Shown here piece after piece: positions 43,566-52,793 of a DNA stretch of 64,000 nucleotides. A program made the position numbers and the translations under genes. The notes under the pieces were generated by a model. The model was given only the letters and a program-made list of their open reading frames with translations, had not been told where the DNA came from and did no database searches. How positions within the stretch are numbered: position 1 is the first letter of the stretch; each line of letters begins with the position of its first letter. Origin of the DNA: Streptomyces yatensis (GTDB lineage: Bacteria; Actinomycetota; Actinomycetes; Streptomycetales; Streptomycetaceae); contig NZ_CP072941.1 in assembly GCF_018069625.1 (NCBI RefSeq), positions 8,618,001 through 8,682,000 of the forward strand. The letters run 5' to 3'.

Positions 43566-43593
43566 GTCGGCCCTCACTGCACTGCGGGCCGAC
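43566..43593 (+). promoter_or_regulatory. leader hairpin before the synthetase-like gene
   Basis: GTCGGCCC (43566-43573) and GGGCCGAC (43586-43593) form a perfect 8-bp stem with a 12-base loop, 20 bases before the ATG at 43614. It could be an attenuating leader structure. The leader is far too short for the actinobacterial ileS T-box. Confidence 0.4.
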
Positions 43594-43613
43594 CCTGCGA
43601 GGTTTACTGAGCG

Positions 43614-46600
43614 ATGGCATATCCAAAGGCCGGGGCCGAAGGCGTACCCGCGAGACCGCACTTTCCCGATGTCGAACTCGACGTACTGGATTACTGGGAG
43701 AAGCACGACATCTTCCATGAGTCCGTGGCAGCGCGGAAATCCGACGACGCCGAAGAATTCGTGTTCTACGACGGTCCGCCGTTCGCCAATGGCCTGCCGC
43801 ACTACGGGCATCTGCTGGCGGGCTATGCGAAGGACGTGGTGCCGCGCTATCAGACGATGCGCGGCCGCCGGGTCGAGCGGCGGTTCGGCTGGACCTCGCA
43901 CGGGCTGCCCGCGGAGCTGGACGCCGAGAAACAACTCGGCATCACCGCCAAGTCCGATATCGAGCGGATGGGCGTCGAGCGGTTCAACGAGGTGTGCCGG
44001 ACGACGGTGATGCGTTACACCGGAGAATGGCGCGACTACGTCAATCGGCAGGCCCGCTGGGTCGACTTCGACGAGTCCGTCAAAACCCACGACCTCGACT
44101 ACATGGAGAGCGTCATGTGGGCGTTCAAAACCATGTGGGACAAGGGGCTCATCTATCAGGGACATTCGGTCTCCTGGTATTGCGCGCACTGCGAGACCCC
44201 GCTGGCCAATGCCGAGAGCAGCGGCCGTATCGACGGCAGCGACACCCATCGCGACGTGCCCGGCAGCACCGTGATCGTGGGCGTACGGCTCGACAGTGGC
44301 GAGCTGCTGCTGGTGGAGTCCGACCAGCCCTGGGCGCTGCCGGGCGCCACGGCGGTGGCGGTGCACCCCGACGCGGAGTACGCCGTGGTGGAGCACGCCG
44401 GGCGGCGCCTGGTGGTCGCGGCCGACCGGCTCGGCGCCCATGCCGAGCTGGTGGGCGACGGCCCGGTGGTCGCCCGGCACAGCGGCGCCGAGCTGGCGGG
44501 ACGCGCCTACACCCCGCTGTTCGACTTCTCCGCCCCCGCCGAGGACAGCCATGTCGTGGTGGCGGAACGCTTCGTGGACACCGACGAGGGCACCGGTGCG
44601 GTGGCCGTGACCCCGTGTTTCGACGAACGGGACCACACCCTCGCCACCGACGCGGGCATCGGCCGGACCTATCCGGTCGACTCCGGCGGCCGGTACACCG
44701 ACGAGGTGCCGCCGTGCGCCGGAGCCCCGGTGCTGGAGTCCGCCGAGACCGTGACCGGTCTGCTGGCGGCCAGCGGCGCCCTGCTGAGCAGCCGGCCGCA
44801 TACCCGGTCCCGCCCGCACTGCTGGCGCTGCGGCAGTCAGCTGCTGCAGCAGGCCATCCCCACCTGGTTCGTCGCCGTCACCCGGCTCCGCACCCGCATG
44901 CTCGAACTCAACGAGCGGATCCGGTGGACACCCGAACATGTGCGCGACGGCCAGTTCGGCAACTGGGTGCGCGGCGCCAAGGACTGGAACATCTCCCGCA
45001 ACCGCTACTGGGGCGCCCCCATCCCGGTGTGGGTGTCGGACGACCCGGCCCACCCCCGGGTCGATGTGTACGGCTCCCTGGACGAGATCGAGCGCGACTT
45101 CGGCGTACGGCCGAGCGATCTGCACCGTCCGTACATCGACGAGCTGACGCGCCCCAACCCCGACGATCCATCGGGCCGGGCGGTGATGCGGCGGGTGCCC
45201 GAGGTGCTGGACTGCTGGTTCGAGACCGGCTCCATGCCGTTCGCGCAGGTGCACTACCCCTTTGAGAACGCCGAGTGGTTCGAGCGCCACTCCCCGGGTG
45301 ACTTCGTGGTCGAGTACTACGCCCAGACCCGTGGCTGGTTCTACAACATGCACGTCATGTCCACCGCGCTGTTCGACCGGCCGGCCTTCGCCAACTGCAC
45401 CGTCCTCGGGGTGGTGCTCGGCCACGACGGCCAGGCCATGTCCAAGGCGCGCAACAACTACCTCGATGTCAACGACGTCTTCGCCCGCGACGGCTCCGAC
45501 GCCATGCGCTGGTTCCTCATGAGCTCCCCTCTGCTGCGCGCCCGCGACCTGGAGGTCACCGAGGCCGGCAGCAAGGAAGCCCTGCGCCAGGTGCTGCTGC
45601 CGCTGTGGAACGCCTGGCACTTCCTGGCCCTGTACGCGGGCGACACCGAGGGCCACGTCCGCACCGAGGCGGACCATCCGCTGGACCGCTACCTCCTCGC
45701 CAAGACCCGTGCCCTGGTCGAGCTGACGACCGGTGCGATGGACGGCTACGACCTCTCCCGCGCGTGCTCCGCACTCCGCGACCACCTGGATGTGCTCACC
45801 AACTGGTACATCCGCTGCTCCCGCGACCGGTTCGCCGCCGGAGACCGCGCGGCGGTGGACACCCTGCACACCGCGCTCGAAGTGCTGTGCCGGCTGATGG
45901 CACCGCTGCTGCCGCTGATCACCGAGCGGATCTGGCGCGGGCTGACCGGCGGCCGGTCGGTGCATCTGACCTCATGGCCCACTCCCGGGGAACTGCCGTC
46001 CGACCCGGAGCTGGTGCGGGTGATGGACCGGGTGCGGGAGGTCGCCTCGACCGCGCTCGGCCAGCGCAAGAGCCATCAGCTGCGGCTGCGGCTGCCCCTG
46101 GCGCGGCTGGTGATCGCCGACCCCGACGCCCCCGCGCTGGAGCCCTACACCGCGCTGCTGCGCGACCAGCTCAACGTCAAGGACGTCCAGCTCACCACCG
46201 ATGTCTCCGCACACGGCCGGATGCGGCTGACCGTCGACCCCCGCAAATGCGGGCCCCGTCTCGGCGGGGCGGTGCAGGAGGTCATCCGCGCCGCGGCCAC
46301 CGACGACTGGACGACGAACGAGGACGGACACGTCGTGGCGGCGGGGCGGGAACTGCTCGCCGGTGAGTACGAGCTGCGGCTCGTCGCCGATGGACCGGGC
46401 GCCGTCGCGGCGCTGCCCGGCGGAGCCGGACTGGTCGTCCTCGATGTCGAGGTGACCGAGGAACTGGCGGCCGAGGGCGCGGCGCGCGACCTGGTGCGCG
46501 TGGTGCAGCAGGCGCGCCGCGCGGCCGGTTTCGAGGTGTCCGACCACATCGCGCTGAGCGTGGATCTGCCCGAGACGGTGGCGGCACGGATCCGCGCCCA

Positions 46601-46724
46601 CGACGCGCTGCTGAAGGCCGAGACCCTGGCCGGGCGCGTGACGTTCGGCCCCGTCGCGGACGCCGCTCACGAGGGCCTGATCGGCGACGGCACCGCGGTC
46701 CGGGTGCACATCGACAAGCTCTGA
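43614..46724 (+). CDS. sbzA: isoleucyl-tRNA-synthetase-like aminoacyltransferase (SbzA-like)
   Basis: A 1036-residue type-2 IleRS homologue. The HIGH motif is HYGH at residues 63-66. The KMSKS loop, near residue 608, reads GQAMSKARNN, losing the first Lys and last Ser. The editing-domain motif normally WTTTPWTLPSN reads SDQPWALPGAT, so the editing threonines are gone. These changes and its place in a biosynthetic cluster argue against a housekeeping role. In the published SB-203208 pathway the synthetase-like SbzA transfers L-isoleucine to the sulfonamide of altemicidin, and this protein fits that role. Self-resistance to an IleRS inhibitor is the main alternative. It is followed 17 bases later by an adenylation enzyme. 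Confidence 0.82.
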   Translation: MAYPKAGAEGVPARPHFPDVELDVLDYWEKHDIFHESVAARKSDDAEEFVFYDGPPFANGLPHYGHLLAGYAKDVVPRYQTMRGRRVERRFGWTSHGLPAELDAEKQLGITAKSDIERMGVERFNEVCRTTVMRYTGEWRDYVNRQARWVDFDESVKTHDLDYMESVMWAFKTMWDKGLIYQGHSVSWYCAHCETPLANAESSGRIDGSDTHRDVPGSTVIVGVRLDSGELLLVESDQPWALPGATAVAVHPDAEYAVVEHAGRRLVVAADRLGAHAELVGDGPVVARHSGAELAGRAYTPLFDFSAPAEDSHVVVAERFVDTDEGTGAVAVTPCFDERDHTLATDAGIGRTYPVDSGGRYTDEVPPCAGAPVLESAETVTGLLAASGALLSSRPHTRSRPHCWRCGSQLLQQAIPTWFVAVTRLRTRMLELNERIRWTPEHVRDGQFGNWVRGAKDWNISRNRYWGAPIPVWVSDDPAHPRVDVYGSLDEIERDFGVRPSDLHRPYIDELTRPNPDDPSGRAVMRRVPEVLDCWFETGSMPFAQVHYPFENAEWFERHSPGDFVVEYYAQTRGWFYNMHVMSTALFDRPAFANCTVLGVVLGHDGQAMSKARNNYLDVNDVFARDGSDAMRWFLMSSPLLRARDLEVTEAGSKEALRQVLLPLWNAWHFLALYAGDTEGHVRTEADHPLDRYLLAKTRALVELTTGAMDGYDLSRACSALRDHLDVLTNWYIRCSRDRFAAGDRAAVDTLHTALEVLCRLMAPLLPLITERIWRGLTGGRSVHLTSWPTPGELPSDPELVRVMDRVREVASTALGQRKSHQLRLRLPLARLVIADPDAPALEPYTALLRDQLNVKDVQLTTDVSAHGRMRLTVDPRKCGPRLGGAVQEVIRAAATDDWTTNEDGHVVAAGRELLAGEYELRLVADGPGAVAALPGGAGLVVLDVEVTEELAAEGAARDLVRVVQQARRAAGFEVSDHIALSVDLPETVAARIRAHDALLKAETLAGRVTFGPVADAAHEGLIGDGTAVRVHIDKL

Positions 46725-46741
46725 CACAGGAAGAGAATCGG

Positions 46742-48340
46742 ATGACCCGTCTTGACGCGCTGGTGAGCGCACAGGCCACGCGAACTCCGGAAGCGCACGC
46801 GGTCGTGTTCGGACCGACCCGGCTGACCTATCGAGAGCTGGAGGAACGCTCCCACCGGCTGGCCCACGCGCTGCGGGCCGGCGGGCTGCGCCCGGACGAC
46901 CGCGTATGCGTGCTGGTGCCCAAGGGCGCGGACGCGGTGGTGTTCCTGCTCGGTGTGCTCAAGGCCGGTGGCGTCTGTGTGCCCCTGGACACGGCGTCGC
47001 CGGTGGACCGGCTGGTGTCCATCGTGGACCAGACCGCGCCATGCCTGCTCCTCGCCGACCGGCAGCGGACCCCGCTGGCCACCGAGGTGGCGGCCGCCGC
47101 CGCGCCCGGCGCGGTGGCGGGCCTGTGCCTGCCCGACGGGGACGCCACGGCCGCGGGCGACCTTCCCTCGATCACCGCGGCCGATATCGCCTCGGCGCCG
47201 ACGACGGCACCCGAGCCGGTCAGCGGCGCGTCCGATGTGGCGTATGTGCTGTTCACCTCCGGCTCGTCGGGCGAGCCCAAGGGCGTACCGCTCACCCACT
47301 CCGGCATCGTCCACTTCGTGACCTGGGCCAACGAACACTTCGGGCTCGGCCCGGACGACCGGATCTCCTGCCACCTCCAGATGCACTTCGACGGCTCGCT
47401 GTGGGATGTGTACGGGCCGCTGATCTGCGGGGCCGAGCTGCATCTGGTCCCGCCGGAGGCGAGCCTGCTGCCGACCACACTGGCCGCGTTCATCCGCGAG
47501 GCACGGCTCACCCAGTGGCTTTCGGTGCCGTCCGTGCTCAGCGCGATGGCACGCCACGATGTGGTGGAGAAGGACGACTTCCCGCACCTGCGCCGGGTGT
47601 TGTGGGGTGGTGAGGTCTTCCCGCCCACGGATGTGGAGTACTGGATGCGCCGGCTGCCCCACGTCACCTTCACCGGTTTCTACGGCACCACCGAAACCAC
47701 CATCGCCAGCTCCTTCCACACCCTGACCGAACTGCCCGACGAGGCGCTTCCGGTCGGCCGGGCCATCCCCGGCGAGTGGCTGGAGGCCGTCGACGACCAG
47801 TTGCGCCCGGTCGCCCCCGGCGAGGTGGGCGAGATGGTGATCGGCGGCGCGGGCGTCAGCCCGGGATACTGGCGTGACCCCGAGCGGACCGCGGCCTCGT
47901 TCATCGAGCTGCCCTCCGGCTCCGGACGGCGCGCGTACCGCACCGGAGACCTCGGCAGCAAGGACGCCGACGGGCTGCTGCGCTTCCACGGCCGCGCCGA
48001 CCGCCAGGTCAAGGTCAACGGCTACCGCGTGGAGCTGGACGAGGTGATGACCGAGCTGCACTCGCTGCCGGAGATCGCCGCCGGGGCGGTGGTGTCGGTG
48101 CCGGGCGCCGCCGGGTCCCCGCTGATCTGCGCCGCCTACACCCTCGCCGCCGGTGTCTCGCTGACGACCGCACAGGTGAAGGCACGGCTCGCGCACAAGG
48201 TGCCCGGGTACATGCTGCCGTCGCGCTGGCTCGCACTGGAGTCGCTGCCCGCCAACGCCAACGGCAAGACCGACCTGCGCGCACTCCAGCAGCGCTTCAC
48301 CGCCGACGAGGCCGTCCCCGGCGGCGGTGGCGGCGCGTGA
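46742..48340 (+). CDS. stand-alone amino-acid adenylation enzyme
   Basis: A 532-residue NRPS-type adenylation domain without attached carrier or condensation domain. Core motifs are FTSGSSGEPKGVPLTH (A3), FDGSLWD (A4 Asp, expected for alpha-amino acids), GFYGTTET (A5), YRTGD (A7), the A8 loop VKVNGYRVEL and the catalytic Lys in NANGKTDLR (A10). In an SB-203208-type pathway it would activate beta-methylphenylalanine and load it on the small carrier protein at 52490-52747. This is inferred from context, and the substrate code was not decoded. Its stop overlaps the GNAT start (GTGA). Confidence 0.85.
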   Translation: MTRLDALVSAQATRTPEAHAVVFGPTRLTYRELEERSHRLAHALRAGGLRPDDRVCVLVPKGADAVVFLLGVLKAGGVCVPLDTASPVDRLVSIVDQTAPCLLLADRQRTPLATEVAAAAAPGAVAGLCLPDGDATAAGDLPSITAADIASAPTTAPEPVSGASDVAYVLFTSGSSGEPKGVPLTHSGIVHFVTWANEHFGLGPDDRISCHLQMHFDGSLWDVYGPLICGAELHLVPPEASLLPTTLAAFIREARLTQWLSVPSVLSAMARHDVVEKDDFPHLRRVLWGGEVFPPTDVEYWMRRLPHVTFTGFYGTTETTIASSFHTLTELPDEALPVGRAIPGEWLEAVDDQLRPVAPGEVGEMVIGGAGVSPGYWRDPERTAASFIELPSGSGRRAYRTGDLGSKDADGLLRFHGRADRQVKVNGYRVELDEVMTELHSLPEIAAGAVVSVPGAAGSPLICAAYTLAAGVSLTTAQVKARLAHKVPGYMLPSRWLALESLPANANGKTDLRALQQRFTADEAVPGGGGGA

Positions 48341-49377
48341 GCGAGTTCTCCTTCACTGCCTGCACGGCCCGGGACCGAGCGGAGATCGCCGACTTCCAGG
48401 ACTCGCTCTGGCGCGGCGGCCGCGACGCCAACCTGGCCTATATGGACTGGAAGTACGCCACCAACCCCCACCTCGACGACCGGTATGTCACCCTCGCCCG
48501 CGAGGGGGGAGAACTGGTCGGCATGGTGGGGGTCTTCGGCGCCTGCTGGGAGGTGGCGGGGGACCGGTTCATGCTGCCCTGCCTGACCGACACCGTGGTC
48601 GCCCCCCGGTACCAGGGCAGCCCGCTGTTCCGGATGCTCACCGACGAGGTGGTGGCCCGGCTGCGCGCCGACGGTGTGCCCTGGCTGCTGGACTTCGGCG
48701 ACCAGGGGGCTGGCCCCGCCATGCTGATGAACGGATGGCGCCCGATCGGCCCCTGGGCGCAAGCGGTGGTGAAACGCGAGAAGCCACTGGTGGCCGAATG
48801 GCCGTGGCATGAGCTGCCCGCCACCCGAGGAGCCAGGTCCGGCCTGACCCTACGTCCGCTGGCCGCCGTGGACGCGGAGGCGATGGCGGGGCTGGTGGCC
48901 CGGCTGCCGGGTGGCGAAGGCCCGCGCCCGGCGCGGGACGCCGCCTACTTCCGCTGGCGCGCCGCCAACCCCCTGGCCCGGTACTTCCACCTGGTGGCCG
49001 GTGACGGACCCGTCGAGGGCTATCTCATCGGACACCGCTCGGGCGTCGACACCGACGACGGGGAAACTCCTACGACCATCGTGGACTGCGAGGCCACCTC
49101 CGACGAGGTGTTCGCGGACCTGGTGGAGGCCGCCCTGACGTGGCTGCCCGGCGCCGAGGTGCTGATGTGGGTCCGCGATCTGCCGGCGGTGCGGGTGGCG
49201 GCGCTGCGCGCGCTCGGCGCCGAACTCGACGAGCCCACCGGCCTGTTCACCCGCGATATGTACCTCCCCAGCCTGATGGTCCGCGCGACCGGCGCCGAGA
49301 TGCCGCCCGCGCTGAGCGCCCTCGACCGGCCGGACGGCTGGAATCTGAGCGGAGTCTCCGGCCGCGCCTGGCGTTGA
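48337..49377 (+). CDS. sbzC: GNAT-family aminoacyltransferase (SbzC-like)
   Basis: A 346-residue protein with two GNAT-like halves. The first contains the acceptor/donor core with VTLAREGGELVGMVGVFGACW, PCLTDTVVAPRYQGSPLFRML and LLDFGDQGAGPAMLMNGWRPIG. The second repeats the fold in degenerate form. The GTG start overlaps the adenylation gene stop, so the pair is co-translated. In the SB-203208 pathway the GNAT SbzC transfers beta-methylphenylalanine, which fits the neighbouring adenylation enzyme and the MppJ-like methyltransferase. The symbol rests on family and gene order. Confidence 0.72.
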   Translation: MSEFSFTACTARDRAEIADFQDSLWRGGRDANLAYMDWKYATNPHLDDRYVTLAREGGELVGMVGVFGACWEVAGDRFMLPCLTDTVVAPRYQGSPLFRMLTDEVVARLRADGVPWLLDFGDQGAGPAMLMNGWRPIGPWAQAVVKREKPLVAEWPWHELPATRGARSGLTLRPLAAVDAEAMAGLVARLPGGEGPRPARDAAYFRWRAANPLARYFHLVAGDGPVEGYLIGHRSGVDTDDGETPTTIVDCEATSDEVFADLVEAALTWLPGAEVLMWVRDLPAVRVAALRALGAELDEPTGLFTRDMYLPSLMVRATGAEMPPALSALDRPDGWNLSGVSGRAWR

Positions 49378-49406
49378 CACCGGCCGACCCCCTATCCGTC
49401 CCGACG

Positions 49407-49456
49407 GACGAAAGCGCCGCTCGCCCCCTTCCCAGGAGGCGAGCGGCGCTTTCGTC
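49407..49456. terminator. strong bidirectional terminator between the two convergent cluster operons
   Basis: GACGAAAGCGCCGCTCGCC (49407-49425) and GGCGAGCGGCGCTTTCGTC (49438-49456) form a perfect 19-bp stem with a 12-base loop. The AAAG/CTTT ends give a short A/T flank on each side. It separates the plus-strand trio from the long minus-strand operon. The remaining sequence up to 49626 contains a Streptomyces intergenic motif (TCCGGCGTTTGAGGA) but no gene. Confidence 0.92.
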
Positions 49457-49626
49457 GGGGCTCTACGGCGGGTCCGGAGCGCCACGCGGGCGGAGCCGCA
49501 ATCGATGCTTCCCCTCCCCCTCCCGCCGTCCCGCCCCTCCGGCGTTTGAGGAGCGGGGTGAGGGCGGAGCCCCGGTTGTGGGAAGGGGCGGGAAGGAGCG
49601 AGGAGGGGAACAGCACCCCGCGGGCG

Positions 49627-50646
49627 TCAGCGGCCGGGGCGCAGCTCGAAGAGCAGACCGCCGGGCGGCCGGTTGAACTCCTGGACCGCCTCGCACTCCC
49701 AGCCCGAGGCGTCGAACGCCGCCATCCACTCCGACCGCGTCGGCAGCGTCACCCCCATCAGCGCGTGCGCGAACTCGAAGCCCAGCGTGAAGATGGGCGT
49801 CTGCGGACCCGGCGCCACCTCGCTGCGCACCACATCGCACAGCAGGAACCGCTCGACATCGGGGAAGACCTCGCGGATCCGGCGCAGCACCGTCACACAC
49901 TTGTCGTAGGGCCAGAAGTCATGCCCCATGAACACACAGGTGACCGTGTCGATACCGGCGAACTCCGGCAGCTGGGGCAGCGCGTGCACATCGCCGTGGT
50001 GGACCGAGATCCGGTCCGCCATCCCGGCCTCGGCGAAGGAGGCCCCGGACAGTTCCACGGCCGCGGGCGCGATGTCCACTCCGACGCCACGGACACCGGG
50101 GTGATTGCCCGCGATACGGATGAGCCGCTGGCCGGAGCCGCAGCCCAGGTCGCACACGGCACGCGGCGGCTGGTCGGCGAGGATCTTGTCGAAGCGCAGC
50201 TCGACCTCGACGTCGCCGATCATCCGGGAGCTCACCGCCACGGCCCGCATGTCCCGGTGGTAGAACTCGCCGTGCCGGTTGCGCTCCAGCGCCACATGCG
50301 GTGCCCGGCTGGTCAGCTCGCCGTTGCCACCGGCCAGCCAGTAGAAGTAGCCGCGGTCGAGGTAGGCCGCCTCGAAGCCCGGTCCCGGGCGGGCGGACCG
50401 GTCGTCCAGCTCGACGATGCCGGCCCATTCCAGGGGCAGGAGTATGCCGCGGACCACGGCGGGGTCGATCCGGTCCGCGCCCTCCTGACGGTCGTCGAAC
50501 CGGATCTCGCCGCGGTCCTTGAGGTCGTCCAGCAGCCCGAGTTCCACGGCGGCCGACAGGGCGGAGACCGCCACGGACGAGCAGAACAGGGAGTCGGTGG
50601 TCGGAGTGGCTGCCGGAGTGGGGGTGAAGTGCGGTGTCGTCGTCAT
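49627..50646 (-). CDS. MppJ-like phenylpyruvate C3-methyltransferase
   Basis: A 339-residue SAM-dependent methyltransferase closely resembling MppJ of mannopeptimycin biosynthesis. An N-terminal dimerisation winged helix precedes FYWLAGGNGEL, the SAM site DLGCGSGQRLIRIA, MGHDFWPYDKC and PIFTLGFEFAHALMGV. H242 and H294 match the two histidines that bind the unusual ferric iron in MppJ. MppJ methylates the benzylic carbon of phenylpyruvate; transamination then gives beta-methylphenylalanine, the residue added in SB-203208. It is last in the minus-strand operon. The ATG has AAGGAGC upstream. Confidence 0.88.
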   Translation of the reverse strand: MTTTPHFTPTPAATPTTDSLFCSSVAVSALSAAVELGLLDDLKDRGEIRFDDRQEGADRIDPAVVRGILLPLEWAGIVELDDRSARPGPGFEAAYLDRGYFYWLAGGNGELTSRAPHVALERNRHGEFYHRDMRAVAVSSRMIGDVEVELRFDKILADQPPRAVCDLGCGSGQRLIRIAGNHPGVRGVGVDIAPAAVELSGASFAEAGMADRISVHHGDVHALPQLPEFAGIDTVTCVFMGHDFWPYDKCVTVLRRIREVFPDVERFLLCDVVRSEVAPGPQTPIFTLGFEFAHALMGVTLPTRSEWMAAFDASGWECEAVQEFNRPPGGLLFELRPGR

Positions 50647-50686
50647 CGCTGCTCCTTGTGTGGTGAGGGGGTGGGTGAGCGGCCGG

Positions 50687-51469
50687 TCACTTCTCTTCGA
50701 GGGGCTTACGGGCGCGGTGGATGGTGCGGCAGGGGACGGGGGTCAGGGAGCACGAGCCCGAATCGCATTTGACGTAAGCCTGCTCGAAGTCGTGCTCGGC
50801 CGGGACGAGGCCGGCCGCCTCCAGCGCTCCGGCCACCTCGGCGTCGTCGTACTCCCAGCTGCGCAGCGTCTGGTCCACCCGCTCGGCGGCCATCCCCGTG
50901 CCGAAGACGCCGGAGACGCGCAGCATCCCCGTCCTCGCGCCGTCGTCCCAGACACCGCGCTTGACGATCACCGCTTCGGCGTCGTCGGTCAGGGTGACGT
51001 TGTTCCAGTGGCGGAAGTGTGATCCGGCGTAGAGGTCGAAGATGAACTCCCCGCCGGGCAGCAGTGCCTCGCGCACCGAGGTGAAGCACTGGGTCAGCTC
51101 CGCCACCGACCCCAGGTGGTTGAGGGCCCCGTCCAGGCTCACACAGGCGGCGGCCGGGCGCGGGGTGCGGAAGGTCCTGGCGTCGGCCTCGATCAGCGTC
51201 AGCGTGCCGCTTTCCACGGCGGGAGCGAGCTTCTTGCGCGCGATGTCCAGCATCGCGGCCGACCCGTCCACGCCGGTGGCCTGCCAGCCCGCCGCACAGA
51301 AGACGGACGCCGTCACGCCCGTGCCGCAACACAGGTCGATCACCGAACGCTCCGGCAGTCCCTGCCGGTCCAGGTGGTCGGCGAGCCGGGGCGAGAAGGT
51401 GTGGACCCATCCCGTGTACCGGCTGTCGAAGAAGGTGGCGAAGCCGTCCGTGTAGTAGTAGTTCTCCAT
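50687..51469 (-). CDS. class I SAM-dependent methyltransferase
   Basis: A 260-residue methyltransferase with motif I VIDLCCGTGVTASVF, an acidic ribose-binding residue in GVDGSAAML, motif II in VSLDGALNHLGSV and motif III around LLPGGEFIFDLY. It resembles small-molecule N- or O-methyltransferases. The ATG at 51469 follows GGAGG. Altemicidin carries an N-methyl group, so N-methylation of the bicycle or a precursor is a reasonable guess. A Cys-rich C-terminal tail (KCDSGSCS) is unusual. Confidence 0.85.
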   Translation of the reverse strand: MENYYYTDGFATFFDSRYTGWVHTFSPRLADHLDRQGLPERSVIDLCCGTGVTASVFCAAGWQATGVDGSAAMLDIARKKLAPAVESGTLTLIEADARTFRTPRPAAACVSLDGALNHLGSVAELTQCFTSVREALLPGGEFIFDLYAGSHFRHWNNVTLTDDAEAVIVKRGVWDDGARTGMLRVSGVFGTGMAAERVDQTLRSWEYDDAEVAGALEAAGLVPAEHDFEQAYVKCDSGSCSLTPVPCRTIHRARKPLEEK

Positions 51470-51524
51470 GGTGAGCCTCCGTGGGCCGCGGTGTGAGGGA
51501 AGGTGGTCGGTGGCGGCCGGCCGT

Positions 51525-52487
51525 TCAGCCGGCCGGGTGGGCGCGCAGCGCCGGGGCGACATGCCGGGCGAAGAGTTCGAGGGTCTGCCAGTCGACCGGC
51601 GGCCGGGCGCCGAGCAGGAAGTCGCGTACGCCCAGGTCCAGATAGGGCCGCAGCCGCTCCACACACTGCTCGGGCGTGCCGAAGACCAGATACTCCGGCC
51701 ACACCGGCGAATCGGGGCCCACCCGTTCCAGCAGCCGCTCCTTGCGCTCCAGCGCCTGCCGTTCGTCCTCGGCGAGGATCGCCCGGAAGGTCACCGACTG
51801 GCGGATGGTCCCGGGGTCGCGGCCCACGACGGCGGCGTGTTCGGCCAGTTTCCCGAGCTTGTGGCGGTAGCTGTCCGGGGTGCGGGCGAGGGTGTTCCAG
51901 ATGTCGGCGTGTTCCGCGACGATCCGCAGCATCCGCCGCTCGCCCTCGCCACCGATCACCAGCGGCAGCCGCCGCTGGAGGGGGCGTGGCCGCAGATGGG
52001 CGTCCTCGAGGCGGAAGTGTTGTCCGGCGAACGTCGCGGGGCCGCCGGTCCACAGCGCCCGCATCACGCGGCAGGCCTCGTCCAGCATGTCCAGCCGGGT
52101 CCCGGCGCTCGGAAAGGGGATGCCGTACTGGCCGTAGGCCAGATCCGCACCGGCCGCGCCCAGCCCGAACTCCAGCCGCCCGTCCGAGACATGGTCGATG
52201 GTGGCCGCGGCAGCGGCGGCCAGCGCCGGGTGCCGCCAGGTCACCGCCGAGACGAGCACGGCGCAGCGGATCCGGCTGGTGTGCGCCGCGAGCGCCGAGA
52301 GCAGCGACAGGCCCTCGAAGCACGGGCCCGCCGGGCCGCCCATGGGCGGGCGGAAGTGGTCGAAGAGGGACACCCAGTCGTAGCCGAGCTCCTCCGCCGT
52401 CCGCCACAGTTTCAGCGCCTCGGCGAAGGTCGTGTACTGCTGGCCCGAGTGGACACCGACCCGGACCGCGTCTCCATGGATCCGCAT
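51525..52487 (-). CDS. LLM-class flavin- or F420-dependent oxidoreductase
   Basis: A 320-residue luciferase-like barrel. Landmarks are WRTAEELGYDWVSLFDHF, IRCAVLVSAVTWRHPALAAAAAATIDHVSDGRLEFGLGAA and LPLVIGGEGERRMLRIVAEHADIWN, the last typical of F420/FMN-dependent members. The ATG at 52487, two bases after the carrier-protein stop, is preferred over a GTG at 52511 that would overlap the carrier gene. In this cluster it may reduce or hydroxylate the NAD-derived ring system; the step is not assigned. Confidence 0.86.
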   Translation of the reverse strand: MRIHGDAVRVGVHSGQQYTTFAEALKLWRTAEELGYDWVSLFDHFRPPMGGPAGPCFEGLSLLSALAAHTSRIRCAVLVSAVTWRHPALAAAAAATIDHVSDGRLEFGLGAAGADLAYGQYGIPFPSAGTRLDMLDEACRVMRALWTGGPATFAGQHFRLEDAHLRPRPLQRRLPLVIGGEGERRMLRIVAEHADIWNTLARTPDSYRHKLGKLAEHAAVVGRDPGTIRQSVTFRAILAEDERQALERKERLLERVGPDSPVWPEYLVFGTPEQCVERLRPYLDLGVRDFLLGARPPVDWQTLELFARHVAPALRAHPAG

Positions 52488-52489
52488 GG

Positions 52490-52747
52490 TCAGCCGGCCT
52501 GCGGTCCGCACAGCGTGCGGACGGTGTCGGTGAGGGTGCGGATGGTGCGGAACACCTCGGGGGTGACGGCGTCGTCGGGGAACCGGAAGGTGAAGGTCTC
52601 CTCCAGGTCCACGACCAGGCCCGCCACCCCCAGCGAGCTCACACCGAGGGCGGACAGCTCGGCGTCCGGGTCCAGGGCGGTGGCCGGTGGCGGCGCCTCC
52701 GCGCGGCGCCGCACGGCCTCCGCCACGGAAACCATGAGTGGGTCCAT
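52490..52747 (-). CDS. acyl/peptidyl carrier protein
   Basis: An 85-residue four-helix carrier protein. The phosphopantetheine serine is S38 in LGVSSLGVAGLV, in which the usual Asp before Ser is replaced by Ser. It follows the expected spacing from the N-terminal helix and precedes DLEETFTFRFPDD. The ATG at 52747 has AGGAGG ten bases upstream. It is the likely carrier for the amino acid activated by the adenylation enzyme at 46742, since the other carrier domain in the cluster is fused to the aldehyde dehydrogenase. Confidence 0.88.
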   Translation of the reverse strand: MDPLMVSVAEAVRRRAEAPPPATALDPDAELSALGVSSLGVAGLVVDLEETFTFRFPDDAVTPEVFRTIRTLTDTVRTLCGPQAG

Positions 52748-52793
52748 GAACGCGTATACCTCCTGTGGATCGGGCCCGGTGGGCGGGTGCGGC

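Noticed and set aside
43496..43613. Possible T-box riboswitch in front of the ileS-like gene
   Set aside because: Actinobacterial ileS genes often have one, but this leader is only about 118 bases and lacks a T-box bulge or specifier stem; only a simple 8-bp hairpin is present.
43536..45965. 809-codon open frame opposite the synthetase-like gene
   Set aside because: It is antisense to a gene with unmistakable IleRS motifs; no domain or start signal supports it.
43614..46724. Housekeeping isoleucyl-tRNA synthetase
   Set aside because: The KMSKS loop and editing motif are degenerate, and the gene is coupled to adenylation and GNAT genes in a biosynthetic cluster.
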